A stretch of DNA of 11,443 bases from Clostridiales bacterium (GTDB lineage Bacteria > Bacillota > Clostridia > Oscillospirales > Oscillospiraceae): assembly GCA_021201515.1 (NCBI GenBank), contig JAJQET010000013.1, positions 1-11,443 of the forward strand, given 5' to 3'. Shown here one piece after another: positions 1 through 5,914 of this stretch (its first letter is position 1; every line of letters begins with the position of its first letter). The notes beneath the pieces are model-generated. The model had not been told where the DNA came from and made no database searches. It saw nothing but the letters and a program-made list of their open reading frames with translations. Made by a program: the position numbers and the translations under genes.

Positions 1-86
1 AAGGCCTCCTCCTGATATCCCATTTTGATTTGTGCTTCCTTCACCATCTCTGTCACAGCCTGCTCCAGCTGCTTATATGCTTCCAT
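1..86 (-). CDS. 5' end of a DUF3877-like hypothetical protein (runs off the window)
   Basis: Reading the minus strand from the ATG at 86-84 gives 28 codons open to the window edge, beginning MEAYKQLEQAVTEMVKEAQ and continuing into a GY-containing stretch. A good ribosome site (AGAAAGGA on the minus strand) lies about 9 nt before the ATG, and a promoter is found further upstream. The acidic, helical start with a KEAQIKMGY-type motif resembles, from memory, the N-terminus of clostridial DUF3877 proteins, whose function is unknown. Only the first 28 residues are visible, so the family call is tentative. The reading direction and start are better supported. It is divergent from the aro operon and probably unrelated to it. 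Confidence 0.55.
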   Translation of the reverse strand, partial: MEAYKQLEQAVTEMVKEAQIKMGYQEEA

Positions 87-106
87 GCTACAGGTTCCTT
101 TCTGTT

Positions 107-126
107 GGCTGCGCTCCGGCGCAGCC
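107..126. other. Perfect 8-bp GC hairpin in the 5' UTR of the minus-strand gene
   Basis: GGCTGCGC (107-114) and GCGCAGCC (119-126) form a perfect stem around a TCCG tetraloop. On the plus strand it is followed by TCTTTTCGTT, which resembles a weak terminator tail, but there is no plus-strand gene for it to end. On the minus strand it lies between promoter and ribosome site, where it could stabilise the leader or affect translation. The role is unknown. Confidence 0.5.
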
Positions 127-142
127 TCTTTTCGTTAGAGCT

Positions 143-171
143 ATCTTACCACGTTCCGGCGAGGAACGCAA
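143..171 (-). promoter_or_regulatory. Promoter of the divergent minus-strand gene
   Basis: On the minus strand, TTGCGT (171-166) and TAAGAT (148-143) are separated by 17 nt, with a TGG extended -10 element. A 6-bp inverted repeat (CGTTCC 152-157, GGAACG 163-168) lies between the two boxes and could be an operator. The expected start of transcription is about 57 nt before the minus-strand ATG. Confidence 0.55.
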
Positions 172-207
172 GCCCCAGAGAATTTCAAAGAAATCATGAA
201 ACTTCCC

Positions 208-235
208 TTGCATTTTCCGGGAACTGTGCTATAAT
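208..235 (+). promoter_or_regulatory. Promoter of the aro operon (extended -10)
   Basis: TTGCAT (208-213) and a consensus TATAAT (230-235) are 16 nt apart, and TGC directly precedes the -10 as an extended -10 element. Transcription should start near 241-243, only about 24 nt before the leader-peptide ATG. That spacing is typical of leader-peptide attenuators. The resulting leader RNA is about 260 nt long before aroF. Confidence 0.8.
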
Positions 236-265
236 CGTCTTAACTAACCGAAGTGAGGCGCGCAG

Positions 266-406
266 ATGAACGACGCTATCCGTACAACCTATTACTCCTT
301 TACCGAGAGCTGGATCCGATTTATTGGTTCCGGCTATTTTGCGTGGGGAAAATTGGATAGCTGCGGGACAAGAGCGGGCATTGGTGTGCGCCCTGTGACG
401 GGGTAG
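266..406 (+). CDS. Aromatic-rich leader peptide (46 aa) controlling the aro operon
   Basis: This short ORF starts with ATG at 266 and stops with TAG at 404-406. A GTGAGG ribosome site (253-258) lies 7 nt upstream and the promoter just before that. The 46-residue product has eight aromatic residues within positions 9-27: Y9, Y10, F12, W16, F19, Y24, F25 and W27. All three aromatic amino acids, the end products of the shikimate pathway, are represented. No protein family is recognisable, and the peptide's likely role is to be translated rather than to act as a product. When charged Tyr, Phe or Trp tRNA is scarce, a ribosome would pause in this stretch and favour the antiterminator over the terminator at 440-474. 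The ORF, site and terminator are seen directly; the attenuation mechanism is inferred by analogy with the trp, phe and his leader peptides of enterobacteria. Confidence 0.8.
   Translation: MNDAIRTTYYSFTESWIRFIGSGYFAWGKLDSCGTRAGIGVRPVTG
308..335 (+). promoter_or_regulatory. Leader RNA hairpin within the aromatic codon run
   Basis: A308-A314 pairs with T329-T335 (one G-U), and after a T-T mismatch C316-C317 pairs with G326-G327. The hairpin overlaps the codons from W16 to Y24. A ribosome in this region would melt it. It could act as the transcriptional pause hairpin that synchronises ribosome and polymerase. The pairing is seen; the role is inferred. Confidence 0.45.
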
Positions 407-449
407 CACGCAAGGCAGTTTGATCACCAGTCGTATCAGGCTCATTGTC
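367..449 (+). promoter_or_regulatory. Candidate antiterminator helix (367-375 with 440-449)
   Basis: GGGACAAGAGC (365-375) is a near copy of the terminator's 3' arm GGGACAATGAGC (452-463), lacking one T. Segment 367-375 can therefore pair with the terminator's 5' arm 440-449, leaving A444 bulged. The terminator and this helix are mutually exclusive because both use 440-449. The sequence copy is seen directly; that it is used in vivo is inferred. Confidence 0.6.
384..411 (+). promoter_or_regulatory. Leader RNA hairpin spanning the leader-peptide stop codon
   Basis: GTGTGC (384-389) pairs with GCACGC (406-411), with one G-U, and CCC (391-393) pairs with GGG (401-403) inside it. The TAG stop lies in the descending arm. 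When the ribosome has not reached this point, the hairpin would bring position 375 closer to 440 and so help the antiterminator helix form. The role is inferred. Confidence 0.45.
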
Positions 450-474
450 ACGGGACAATGAGCTCTTTCTTTTT
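440..474 (+). terminator. Rho-independent terminator / attenuator before aroF
   Basis: GCTCATTGTC (440-449) and GACAATGAGC (454-463) form a perfect 10-bp stem with an ACGG loop. It is followed by the U-rich tail TCTTTCTTTTT (464-474). It lies inside the operon leader, 28 nt before the aroF start and downstream of the leader peptide, which is the position expected for an attenuator. There is no other gene here that it could terminate. Confidence 0.9.
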
Positions 475-502
475 GCCAATTTATGAGTAAAGGAGAATCA
501 TT

Positions 503-1522
503 ATGGTAGTCATTTTAAAACCGGGCACCAGTCAGAACGAAATCCGAAAGCTGGTGGCCAAATTCGAGGCGATGGATCTGCGGGTTGGGGTCACCAACGG
601 CGTGGACTGCTCCATTCTGGGCCTGGTGGGGGACACCACCAAGGTGGACGCGGACAAAATCCTTTTAAATGAATGCGTAGAGCGGGTCACCCGCATCAGC
701 GAGCCGTACAAGAAGGCCAACCGGAAGTTCCACCCGGAGGACACGGTGGTGAATGTGGACGGCGTCCCCGTAGGCGGCAACAACTTCACGGTCATCGCGG
801 GCCCCTGCTCGGTGGAGAGCGAGGAGCAGATCATCGAGGTGGCCAAGCGGGTGCAGGAGCAGGGGGCCACCATGCTCCGGGGCGGCGCCTTCAAGCCCCG
901 CACCAGCCCCTACTCCTTCCAGGGCCTGGGCACAGACGGCCTTGACCTGCTGCTGGCGGCCAAGGCGGAGACGGGCCTCCCCATCGTGACGGAGATCATG
1001 GCCCCCCGGTACTGCGACCTGTTCGAGCAGAAGGTGGATCTTGTGCAGGTGGGGGCGCGGAATATGCAGAATTTTGAGCTGCTGAAGGAGGTGGGCAAGA
1101 TGTCCAAGCCTGTCCTCCTGAAGCGCGGCCTGGCCAACACCTGTGAGGAGTGGATTATGTCCGCCGAGTATATCATGAGCGAGGGCAACGAGAACGTCAT
1201 CCTCTGTGAGCGGGGCATCCGCACCTTTGAGAGGTACACCCGGAACACCCTGGATGTGTCCGCCGTTCCCTCCATCAAGCGGATGTGCCACCTGCCCATC
1301 ATCATCGACCCCTCCCACTCCGGCGGCTACAGCTGGCTGGTGGAGCCGCTGGCCCTGTCCGGCGTGGCGGCGGGGGCCGACGGCCTGATCATCGAGGTAC
1401 ACAACGACCCAGCCCACGCCCTTTGCGACGGCCAGCAGTCCCTGACCCCGCCCCAGTTCGGCGAGCTGATGGGGAAAGTGGAAAAAATGGTTGACCTGAT
1501 GGGGAAGACCGTTGTAAAATAA
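503..1522 (+). CDS. aroF: 3-deoxy-7-phosphoheptulonate (DAHP) synthase, type I-beta with N-terminal ferredoxin-like regulatory domain
   Basis: It condenses phosphoenolpyruvate and erythrose 4-phosphate to DAHP, the first step of the shikimate pathway, in the cytoplasm. Length is 339 aa. Residues 1-70 form the ferredoxin-like (ACT-like) domain seen in the Thermotoga maritima type enzyme, and the TIM-barrel follows from about residue 80. Motifs include GPCSVES (100-106), KPRTSPYSFQG (131-141), GARNMQN (184-190), KRGL (207-210) and DPSHSGG (269-275). The metal ligands C102, H272, E298 and D309 fall at the same numbers as in the T. maritima enzyme. A strong AAAGGAG site lies 7 nt before the ATG. 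The N-terminal domain suggests feedback inhibition by an aromatic amino acid (Tyr or Phe in relatives). With the upstream attenuator, the step would be controlled at both enzyme and transcript level. It could also be named aroG or aroA(G) in other schemes. Confidence 0.97.
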   Translation: MVVILKPGTSQNEIRKLVAKFEAMDLRVGVTNGVDCSILGLVGDTTKVDADKILLNECVERVTRISEPYKKANRKFHPEDTVVNVDGVPVGGNNFTVIAGPCSVESEEQIIEVAKRVQEQGATMLRGGAFKPRTSPYSFQGLGTDGLDLLLAAKAETGLPIVTEIMAPRYCDLFEQKVDLVQVGARNMQNFELLKEVGKMSKPVLLKRGLANTCEEWIMSAEYIMSEGNENVILCERGIRTFERYTRNTLDVSAVPSIKRMCHLPIIIDPSHSGGYSWLVEPLALSGVAAGADGLIIEVHNDPAHALCDGQQSLTPPQFGELMGKVEKMVDLMGKTVVK

Positions 1523-1564
1523 AAGAAGCGATTGCTGTGCTTGGCACATGGGAGGAACGAACCG

Positions 1565-2638
1565 ATGGAACGGGTTTTTGTGAACTTGCCGGGAAAAGAA
1601 TACGAGATTTTGATTGAGCGGGGCATTTTGGATCAGGCAGGGAAGCGGATGCGCACGGCGCTGCTCCGCCGCGGCCGGGCCGCCGTGGTCACTGACTCCA
1701 ACGTGGGGCCGCTGTACGCGGACCGGGTGGAAAAGAGCCTCGCCGACGCAGGCTTCACCGTGAAGGTGCTGACCGTTCCGGCAGGGGAGACCTCCAAGAG
1801 CGCCAAAATGCTGTCCTGGCTGTGGGAGGAATTTATGGCTTTCGGCCTGACCCGCACCGACTGCGTGGTGGCCCTGGGGGGCGGCGTGGTAGGCGACCTG
1901 GCGGGCTTTGCCGCCGCCAGCATCCTGCGGGGGGTGGACTTCGTCCAAATCCCCACCACCTTGCTGGCCCAGGTGGACTCCTCCGTAGGCGGCAAGGTTG
2001 CCATCGACCTGGAGGCAGGCAAGAACCTGGCGGGGGCCTTCTGGCAGCCCCGTCTGGTGCTGATGGACCCGGACGTGCTGGACACCCTCTCTGACCGCAT
2101 CTTCTCCGATGGCATGGCGGAGGTCATCAAGTACGGCTGCATCTATCAGGCGGACTTCTTCCACGCCCTGGACGCTATGGGCAGCCGGGCTGGGGTCATG
2201 GCGCAGATCGAAGCCGTCCTACGCACCTGCTGCGCCATCAAGGCTGAGTGCGTGGTGCAGGACGAGCTGGACAAGGGGCTGCGGATGATTCTGAACTTTG
2301 GCCACACCCTGGGCCACGCCTACGAGAAGGCGTATCACTACGAAACCTACACCCACGGGCAGGCGGTGGCCGCCGGTATGTGCCGGGCGGCGGAGCTGGG
2401 GGTGAAGCTGGGCTATACCCCGGCGGAGGTCCCCGGCCAAATCACTCAAATTGTGCGAAAATTTGGCCTCCCCGACCGCATCGCCTGCACGATGGAGGAC
2501 TACCAGGCCGCCATCGGCCTGGACAAAAAGGGTCAGGGCGACAGCATCCGCCTCATTGTCCTGCCGGAGCTGGGCAGGGCCCAGGCGGTGAAGCTGGAGA
2601 AATCCGCCCTGTTTGACCTGATCGAGGTGGAAGCATGA
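1565..2638 (+). CDS. aroB: 3-dehydroquinate synthase
   Basis: It converts DAHP to 3-dehydroquinate using NAD and a divalent metal (zinc or cobalt). The product is 357 aa, normal for the family. The ATG at 1565 is chosen because GGAGGA (1551-1556) lies 8 nt before it and because MERVFVNLPG fits the family start. An in-frame ATG at 1532 has no such site. The NAD-binding GGGVVGD is at residues 105-111, followed by the IPTTLLAQVDSSVGGK segment at 129-144 and GKNLAGAFWQP at 152-162. The metal ligands are visible as E186 (in AEVIKYG), H247 (in NFGHTLGH) and H264 (in THGQAV). It follows aroF after 42 nt, and its stop overlaps the aroA start in ATGA, so the two are translationally coupled. Confidence 0.97.
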   Translation: MERVFVNLPGKEYEILIERGILDQAGKRMRTALLRRGRAAVVTDSNVGPLYADRVEKSLADAGFTVKVLTVPAGETSKSAKMLSWLWEEFMAFGLTRTDCVVALGGGVVGDLAGFAAASILRGVDFVQIPTTLLAQVDSSVGGKVAIDLEAGKNLAGAFWQPRLVLMDPDVLDTLSDRIFSDGMAEVIKYGCIYQADFFHALDAMGSRAGVMAQIEAVLRTCCAIKAECVVQDELDKGLRMILNFGHTLGHAYEKAYHYETYTHGQAVAAGMCRAAELGVKLGYTPAEVPGQITQIVRKFGLPDRIACTMEDYQAAIGLDKKGQGDSIRLIVLPELGRAQAVKLEKSALFDLIEVEA

Positions 2639-3864
2639 ATTTGTATCTGGAGCCGGGCAAGCTCACCGGCACGCTGACCCCGCCGCCCTCCAAGAGCCAG
2701 GCCCACCGGCTGATCATCGCCGCGTCCCTGGCCCAGGGGGTCAGTCATCTGACCAATCTGGCCGCCAGCGAGGACATTCAGGCCACCCTGAGCTGCATGG
2801 CGGCCCTGGGGGCGGGCTATGACCGGGACAGCGGGGAGATTCGGGGCGTCGCGCCCCACGGCGCAGAGACGCTGCCGAGGCTGGACTGCGGCGAATCCGG
2901 CTCCACCCTGCGGTTCCTGATTCCGGTAGCGTTGGCCCTCACCGGCGGCGGGCAGTTCTTTGGCCGCGGGCGTCTGCTTGCGCGGCCTATGGGGCCCTAT
3001 GAGGCGCTGTTTCAGGAAAAGGGCATCCGTTATGAGCGCAGCCCGGACTGCATCACCGTAGAGGGGACCCTGCCCCCCGGCCTGTACCGCCTGCCGGGGA
3101 ATGTATCCAGCCAGTTCATCACAGGGCTGCTCTACGCCCTGCCCCTGCTGGAGGGGGACAGCGAGCTGGAGTTGACCACCGGGCTGGAATCCGGCGGCTA
3201 TGTGGATATGACGCTGGATGCCCTGAACCGGTTCGGTGTGACGGTGCAGCGGACGGCGGCGGGCTGGTATATCCCCGGAGGGCAGCGGTATACCCCACAG
3301 GACTGCGCCATAGAGGGCGACTACTCTCAGGCCGCCAACTTCCTGGTGGCGAACAGCCTGGGGGCATCTATCCGGCTGGATGGGCTGAACCCTAATTCCA
3401 CCCAGGGTGACCGGATAATTTTGGATTATGTGCGCCGGTTGGAGGAGCCGGGAGAGGTGACGCTGGATGTCAGCCAGTGCCCCGATCTGGTACCTCCCCT
3501 GGCCCTGCGGGCGGCCCTCCGGGACGGGGAAGTGACCCATATCGTAGGGGCGGCCCGGCTTCGGATGAAGGAGAGCGACCGTCTGGACACCGTCACCATC
3601 GAGCTAAACAACCTGGGCGGCCATGTGACCCAGGGGCCGGACAGCCTGACCATTCTGGGCCGAAGCTACCTGTACGGTGGCGTGACGGACAGCCACAATG
3701 ACCACCGCATTGCCATGATGCTGGGGGTGGCCGCCACCCGCTGTCTGGACGCCGTCACCGTCTGCGGGGCGGAGTGCGTGGCCAAATCCTACCCCAACTT
3801 CTGGGAGGATTACAAAAAACTGGGCGGCGATGTTCGCCAGAGGGCTTCAACTGCTTCAAAATGA
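2635..3864 (+). CDS. aroA: 3-phosphoshikimate 1-carboxyvinyltransferase (EPSP synthase)
   Basis: It transfers enolpyruvyl from PEP to shikimate 3-phosphate. At 409 aa it is slightly short compared with about 427 in E. coli. Active-site elements are present: SKSQAHR (19-25), ESGSTLR (87-93), RPM (117-119), SSQ (158-160), the catalytic Asp in CPDLVPP (D284), KESDR (312-316, E313), NDHR (355-358) and the C-terminal AKSYPNFW (383-390, K384). The SGST version of the substrate loop differs from the NAGTAMR of E. coli class I enzymes, so glyphosate sensitivity cannot be assumed. It starts in the ATGA overlap with aroB. The last residues after YKKLGG (about 393-398) look non-conserved and may have been replaced when the segment downstream was inserted (see findings). 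Confidence 0.96.
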   Translation: MNLYLEPGKLTGTLTPPPSKSQAHRLIIAASLAQGVSHLTNLAASEDIQATLSCMAALGAGYDRDSGEIRGVAPHGAETLPRLDCGESGSTLRFLIPVALALTGGGQFFGRGRLLARPMGPYEALFQEKGIRYERSPDCITVEGTLPPGLYRLPGNVSSQFITGLLYALPLLEGDSELELTTGLESGGYVDMTLDALNRFGVTVQRTAAGWYIPGGQRYTPQDCAIEGDYSQAANFLVANSLGASIRLDGLNPNSTQGDRIILDYVRRLEEPGEVTLDVSQCPDLVPPLALRAALRDGEVTHIVGAARLRMKESDRLDTVTIELNNLGGHVTQGPDSLTILGRSYLYGGVTDSHNDHRIAMMLGVAATRCLDAVTVCGAECVAKSYPNFWEDYKKLGGDVRQRASTASK

Positions 3865-4826
3865 TTGAACCAACCGCAGCAGGGAGGAAACGCCTGATTC
3901 CTATAAAAAGCAGGAAGGGCCATGTGGTGTTACTATGTTTGAACCTGGTTTGGAAATCGGCCAAATCCTGAAAAACAGCGATCTTGTTGAAGTCTTCAAA
4001 TGTGGAAATATGGGCGGCATGCGCCGTTCCAAAACGACGAATACACTGGTGATTATTTCAGACTACACAAAGGGGCTTTACCATGACAAATGGATTGGCG
4101 GGGTTCTTCATTACACTGGCATGGGCAAACATGGCGACCAGGACATCAACTGGGCGCAGAATGCAACATTGGCAGCCTGTGGCAGAAATGGTGTTGACAT
4201 CCATCTGTTTGAGGTAATGGATGCGGGGGAGTACGTATACTGCGGCAGAATCGAGCTTGTGAATAAGCCCTATATCGACATCCAACCGGGGGAAGATGGA
4301 ACTGACCGCAAGGTATGGATGTTTCCCATCCGTCCTGTGCCCGATAACGATGTCAAAAAGCCTGGTATGTTTGTGTTCAAAGACATGGACGACTACAAGA
4401 CACGCGGAAAAGATGTCGATGCGGAGTACATGAAGCTGCTTGCGGAGCGGAAGAAATCTGGTAGGAAAGCACCCGAAAAAACGCTCCTACCGGCACCGGT
4501 TACTGCCTCTGATACGCCAAAGCCTGCTGTTCCGCCCCAGGTTGTGGGCAAGCGTCTGAACCATAAAATCTATGGTGAAGGCACAGTAATTGGCATTGCA
4601 GGCGGCATTATCGTTGTCTCCTTCGACTCTGTTGGCGAGAAGAAACTCGGATATGAGATTTGTATCAAAAACGGATTGATTGCGTTTCTTTAGATTGAAC
4701 TATGAGGGCAAGGTTGCATCTGCTGCTAAATTGCAAGCTCAGCTAAGCCGCTTGAGCATCTGGCATTGCAAGCGGTGATGATCACATAAATGATACTTTT
4801 ATCGCCGTCATCGGCGGAAAACTGGG
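3825..4826. mobile_element. Probable inserted segment between aroA and aroC, flanked by a 9-bp direct repeat
   Basis: AAAACTGGG occurs at 3816-3824 (near the end of aroA) and again at 4818-4826 (just before aroC). Short palindromes lie just inside each end: GGCGA/TCGCC (3826-3838) and CGCCG/CGGCG (4803-4816). Sampled 60-base lines are about 45% GC inside the segment and about 68% in aroC. There is no transposase or integrase, and no clear long terminal inverted repeat, so the type of element is unknown. The repeat might be coincidental because it is A- and G-run rich. Confidence 0.35.
3935..4693 (+). CDS. ScoMcrA-type SRA-like domain protein with C-terminal Tudor-like domain
   Basis: The product is 252 aa with no signal peptide or membrane segment. 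Residues 1 to about 135 match the pattern I know from the SRA-like reader domain of Streptomyces McrA-type proteins: GGMRRSKTTNTLV (27-39), HYTGMGKHGDQD (59-70), QNATL (75-79), DIHLFEV (88-94), YCGRIEL (102-108) and RKVWMFPIR (125-133). In that family the domain recognises modified DNA, such as phosphorothioate or methylcytosine. Residues 140-200 are a charged, Pro/Ala-rich linker. Residues 204-252 (VGKRLNHKIYGEGTV onward) resemble the small Tudor-like tail of UvrD/PcrA-type proteins. No HNH nuclease motif is present. The ATG has only a distant AGGAAGG site (16 nt away), so expression may be weak or coupled. Base composition is clearly lower in GC than the flanking aro genes, a sign of transfer. 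Function here is unknown; a defence or DNA-binding role is inference. Confidence 0.72.
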   Translation: MFEPGLEIGQILKNSDLVEVFKCGNMGGMRRSKTTNTLVIISDYTKGLYHDKWIGGVLHYTGMGKHGDQDINWAQNATLAACGRNGVDIHLFEVMDAGEYVYCGRIELVNKPYIDIQPGEDGTDRKVWMFPIRPVPDNDVKKPGMFVFKDMDDYKTRGKDVDAEYMKLLAERKKSGRKAPEKTLLPAPVTASDTPKPAVPPQVVGKRLNHKIYGEGTVIGIAGGIIVVSFDSVGEKKLGYEICIKNGLIAFL

Positions 4827-4835
4827 GGAACCATC
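4694..4835. other. Non-coding stretch between the inserted gene and aroC
   Basis: No ORF or terminator is seen in these 142 bases. There is a 7-bp inverted repeat (CCGCTTG 4748-4754, CAAGCGG 4769-4775) with no U-tract. A weak promoter-like pair (TTGCAA 4766-4771, AATGAT 4789-4794, 17 nt apart) could help transcribe aroC onward. The aroC ribosome site GGGGGAA is at 4824-4830. Confidence 0.4.
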
Positions 4836-5897
4836 ATGAAACACACCATATTTGGCGAGAGCCACGGCCCGGCCATCGGCGTGACGCTGTCCGGCGTCCC
4901 GGCGGGGATTGAGCTTGACATGGAGGAGATCGCCTTTGAGCTTGCCCGCCGGGCCCCGGGGAAGAGTCCACTGTCCACAGCCCGGAAGGAGGCAGACGTG
5001 CCGGAAATCCTCTCCGGAATGTTTGAGGGGCAGACCACTGGCACCCCCCTCTGCGCCGTCATCCGGAACACCGACCAGCGTTCCAAAGACTACAGCAAGC
5101 TGCGCTACCTGCCACGGCCCGGCCATGCCGACTACACCGGATTCCTGCGCTATGACGGCTGCAATGACTACCGGGGCGGCGGCCACTTCTCCGGTCGGCT
5201 GACTGCCCCCCTGGTCTTTGCCGGGGCGGTGGCCAAGCAGATTCTGGCCCAGGAGGGCATCGTCATCGGCGCGCACATCCGCTCCATTGCCGACGTGGAG
5301 GACCTGCCCCTGGAAAACGCCGGGGAACCCCTGAGCCGGGAGCTTCTCCGCCAGGTGGCGGAGAAGCCCTTCCCTGTGCTGGACGACGGCAGGGGGGAGG
5401 CCATGCAGCAGGCGATTTTACAGGCCAGGTCGGAGCGGGACAGCGTGGGCGGCATCATTGAGTGCGCTGTGCTGGGCCTGCCCCCCGGAGTGGGTTCCCC
5501 TGACTACGGGGAAAATGTGGAGGGCATCTTTGCCCAGCACCTGTTCGCCGTCCCTGCGGTGAAGGGCGTCGCCTTTGGCGCAGGCTTCGGCATGGCCTCC
5601 ATGCGGGGCAGCGAGTGTAACGACCCCATCCGCATTGCCCGGGGCAGCATCTACACCCTGGGGAACGTGAACGGCGGCGTCAACGGCGGCATCACCAACG
5701 GTATGCCGGTGATGTTCTCCGTGGCCATCCGGCCCACCCCATCCATTGCCCAGGAGCAGGACACCATTGACCTGGAGAAGATGGAAAACGCCAGGCTGAC
5801 CATTGAAGGCCGGCACGACCCCTGCATCTGCCACAGGGCAGTGCCGGTGATTGAGGCGGCGGCAGCGCTGGCCACCTGTGAACTGCTGGGAATTTGA
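4836..5897 (+). CDS. aroC: Chorismate synthase
   Basis: It performs the FMNH2-dependent elimination of phosphate from EPSP to give chorismate. The product is 353 aa, near the lower end of the family's usual length. The three family signatures are present: GESHGPAIGVTLSG (7-20), the GGHFSGRLTAPLV region (about 112-124), and GRHDPCICHRAVPVIE (325-340). The start is set by GGGGGAA, 5 nt before the ATG, and by the conserved position of GESHG. The bases ATGA at the start would provide an overlap with aroA if the inserted segment were absent. It is followed after 17 nt by pheA. Confidence 0.97.
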   Translation: MKHTIFGESHGPAIGVTLSGVPAGIELDMEEIAFELARRAPGKSPLSTARKEADVPEILSGMFEGQTTGTPLCAVIRNTDQRSKDYSKLRYLPRPGHADYTGFLRYDGCNDYRGGGHFSGRLTAPLVFAGAVAKQILAQEGIVIGAHIRSIADVEDLPLENAGEPLSRELLRQVAEKPFPVLDDGRGEAMQQAILQARSERDSVGGIIECAVLGLPPGVGSPDYGENVEGIFAQHLFAVPAVKGVAFGAGFGMASMRGSECNDPIRIARGSIYTLGNVNGGVNGGITNGMPVMFSVAIRPTPSIAQEQDTIDLEKMENARLTIEGRHDPCICHRAVPVIEAAAALATCELLGI

Positions 5898-5914
5898 ACG
5901 AGGAGGAAGCCCCC

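Noticed and set aside
30..269. 79-codon plus-strand open frame near the left edge
   Set aside because: It overlaps the minus-strand gene, both promoters and the hairpin, and has no family resemblance.
400..415. Possible T-box motif (GGGGTAGCACGC resembles the T-box GGGTGGTACCGCG)
   Set aside because: The match needs a base deletion and changes. The leader from the start site to the terminator is too short for a standard stem I and specifier loop. The stretch is better explained as part of the leader ORF and its stop hairpin.
1532..1564. Upstream ATG giving AroB 11 extra residues
   Set aside because: It has no ribosome site, and the extra residues do not fit the family. The ATG at 1565 has GGAGGA at proper spacing.
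665..2164. 499-codon minus-strand open frame opposite aroF and aroB
   Set aside because: It lies opposite two unambiguous genes in GC-rich DNA. Its His/Gln/Gly-rich composition is typical of a shadow frame, and no family motif is seen.
4748..4775. Terminator after the reader gene
   Set aside because: The 7-bp stem has a 14-nt loop and no U-tract on either strand. Transcription probably continues into aroC.
5894..5914. TTG start for pheA overlapping the aroC stop
   Set aside because: The AGGAGGA site at 5901-5907 clearly serves the ATG at 5915, and the chorismate mutase domain begins just after it.
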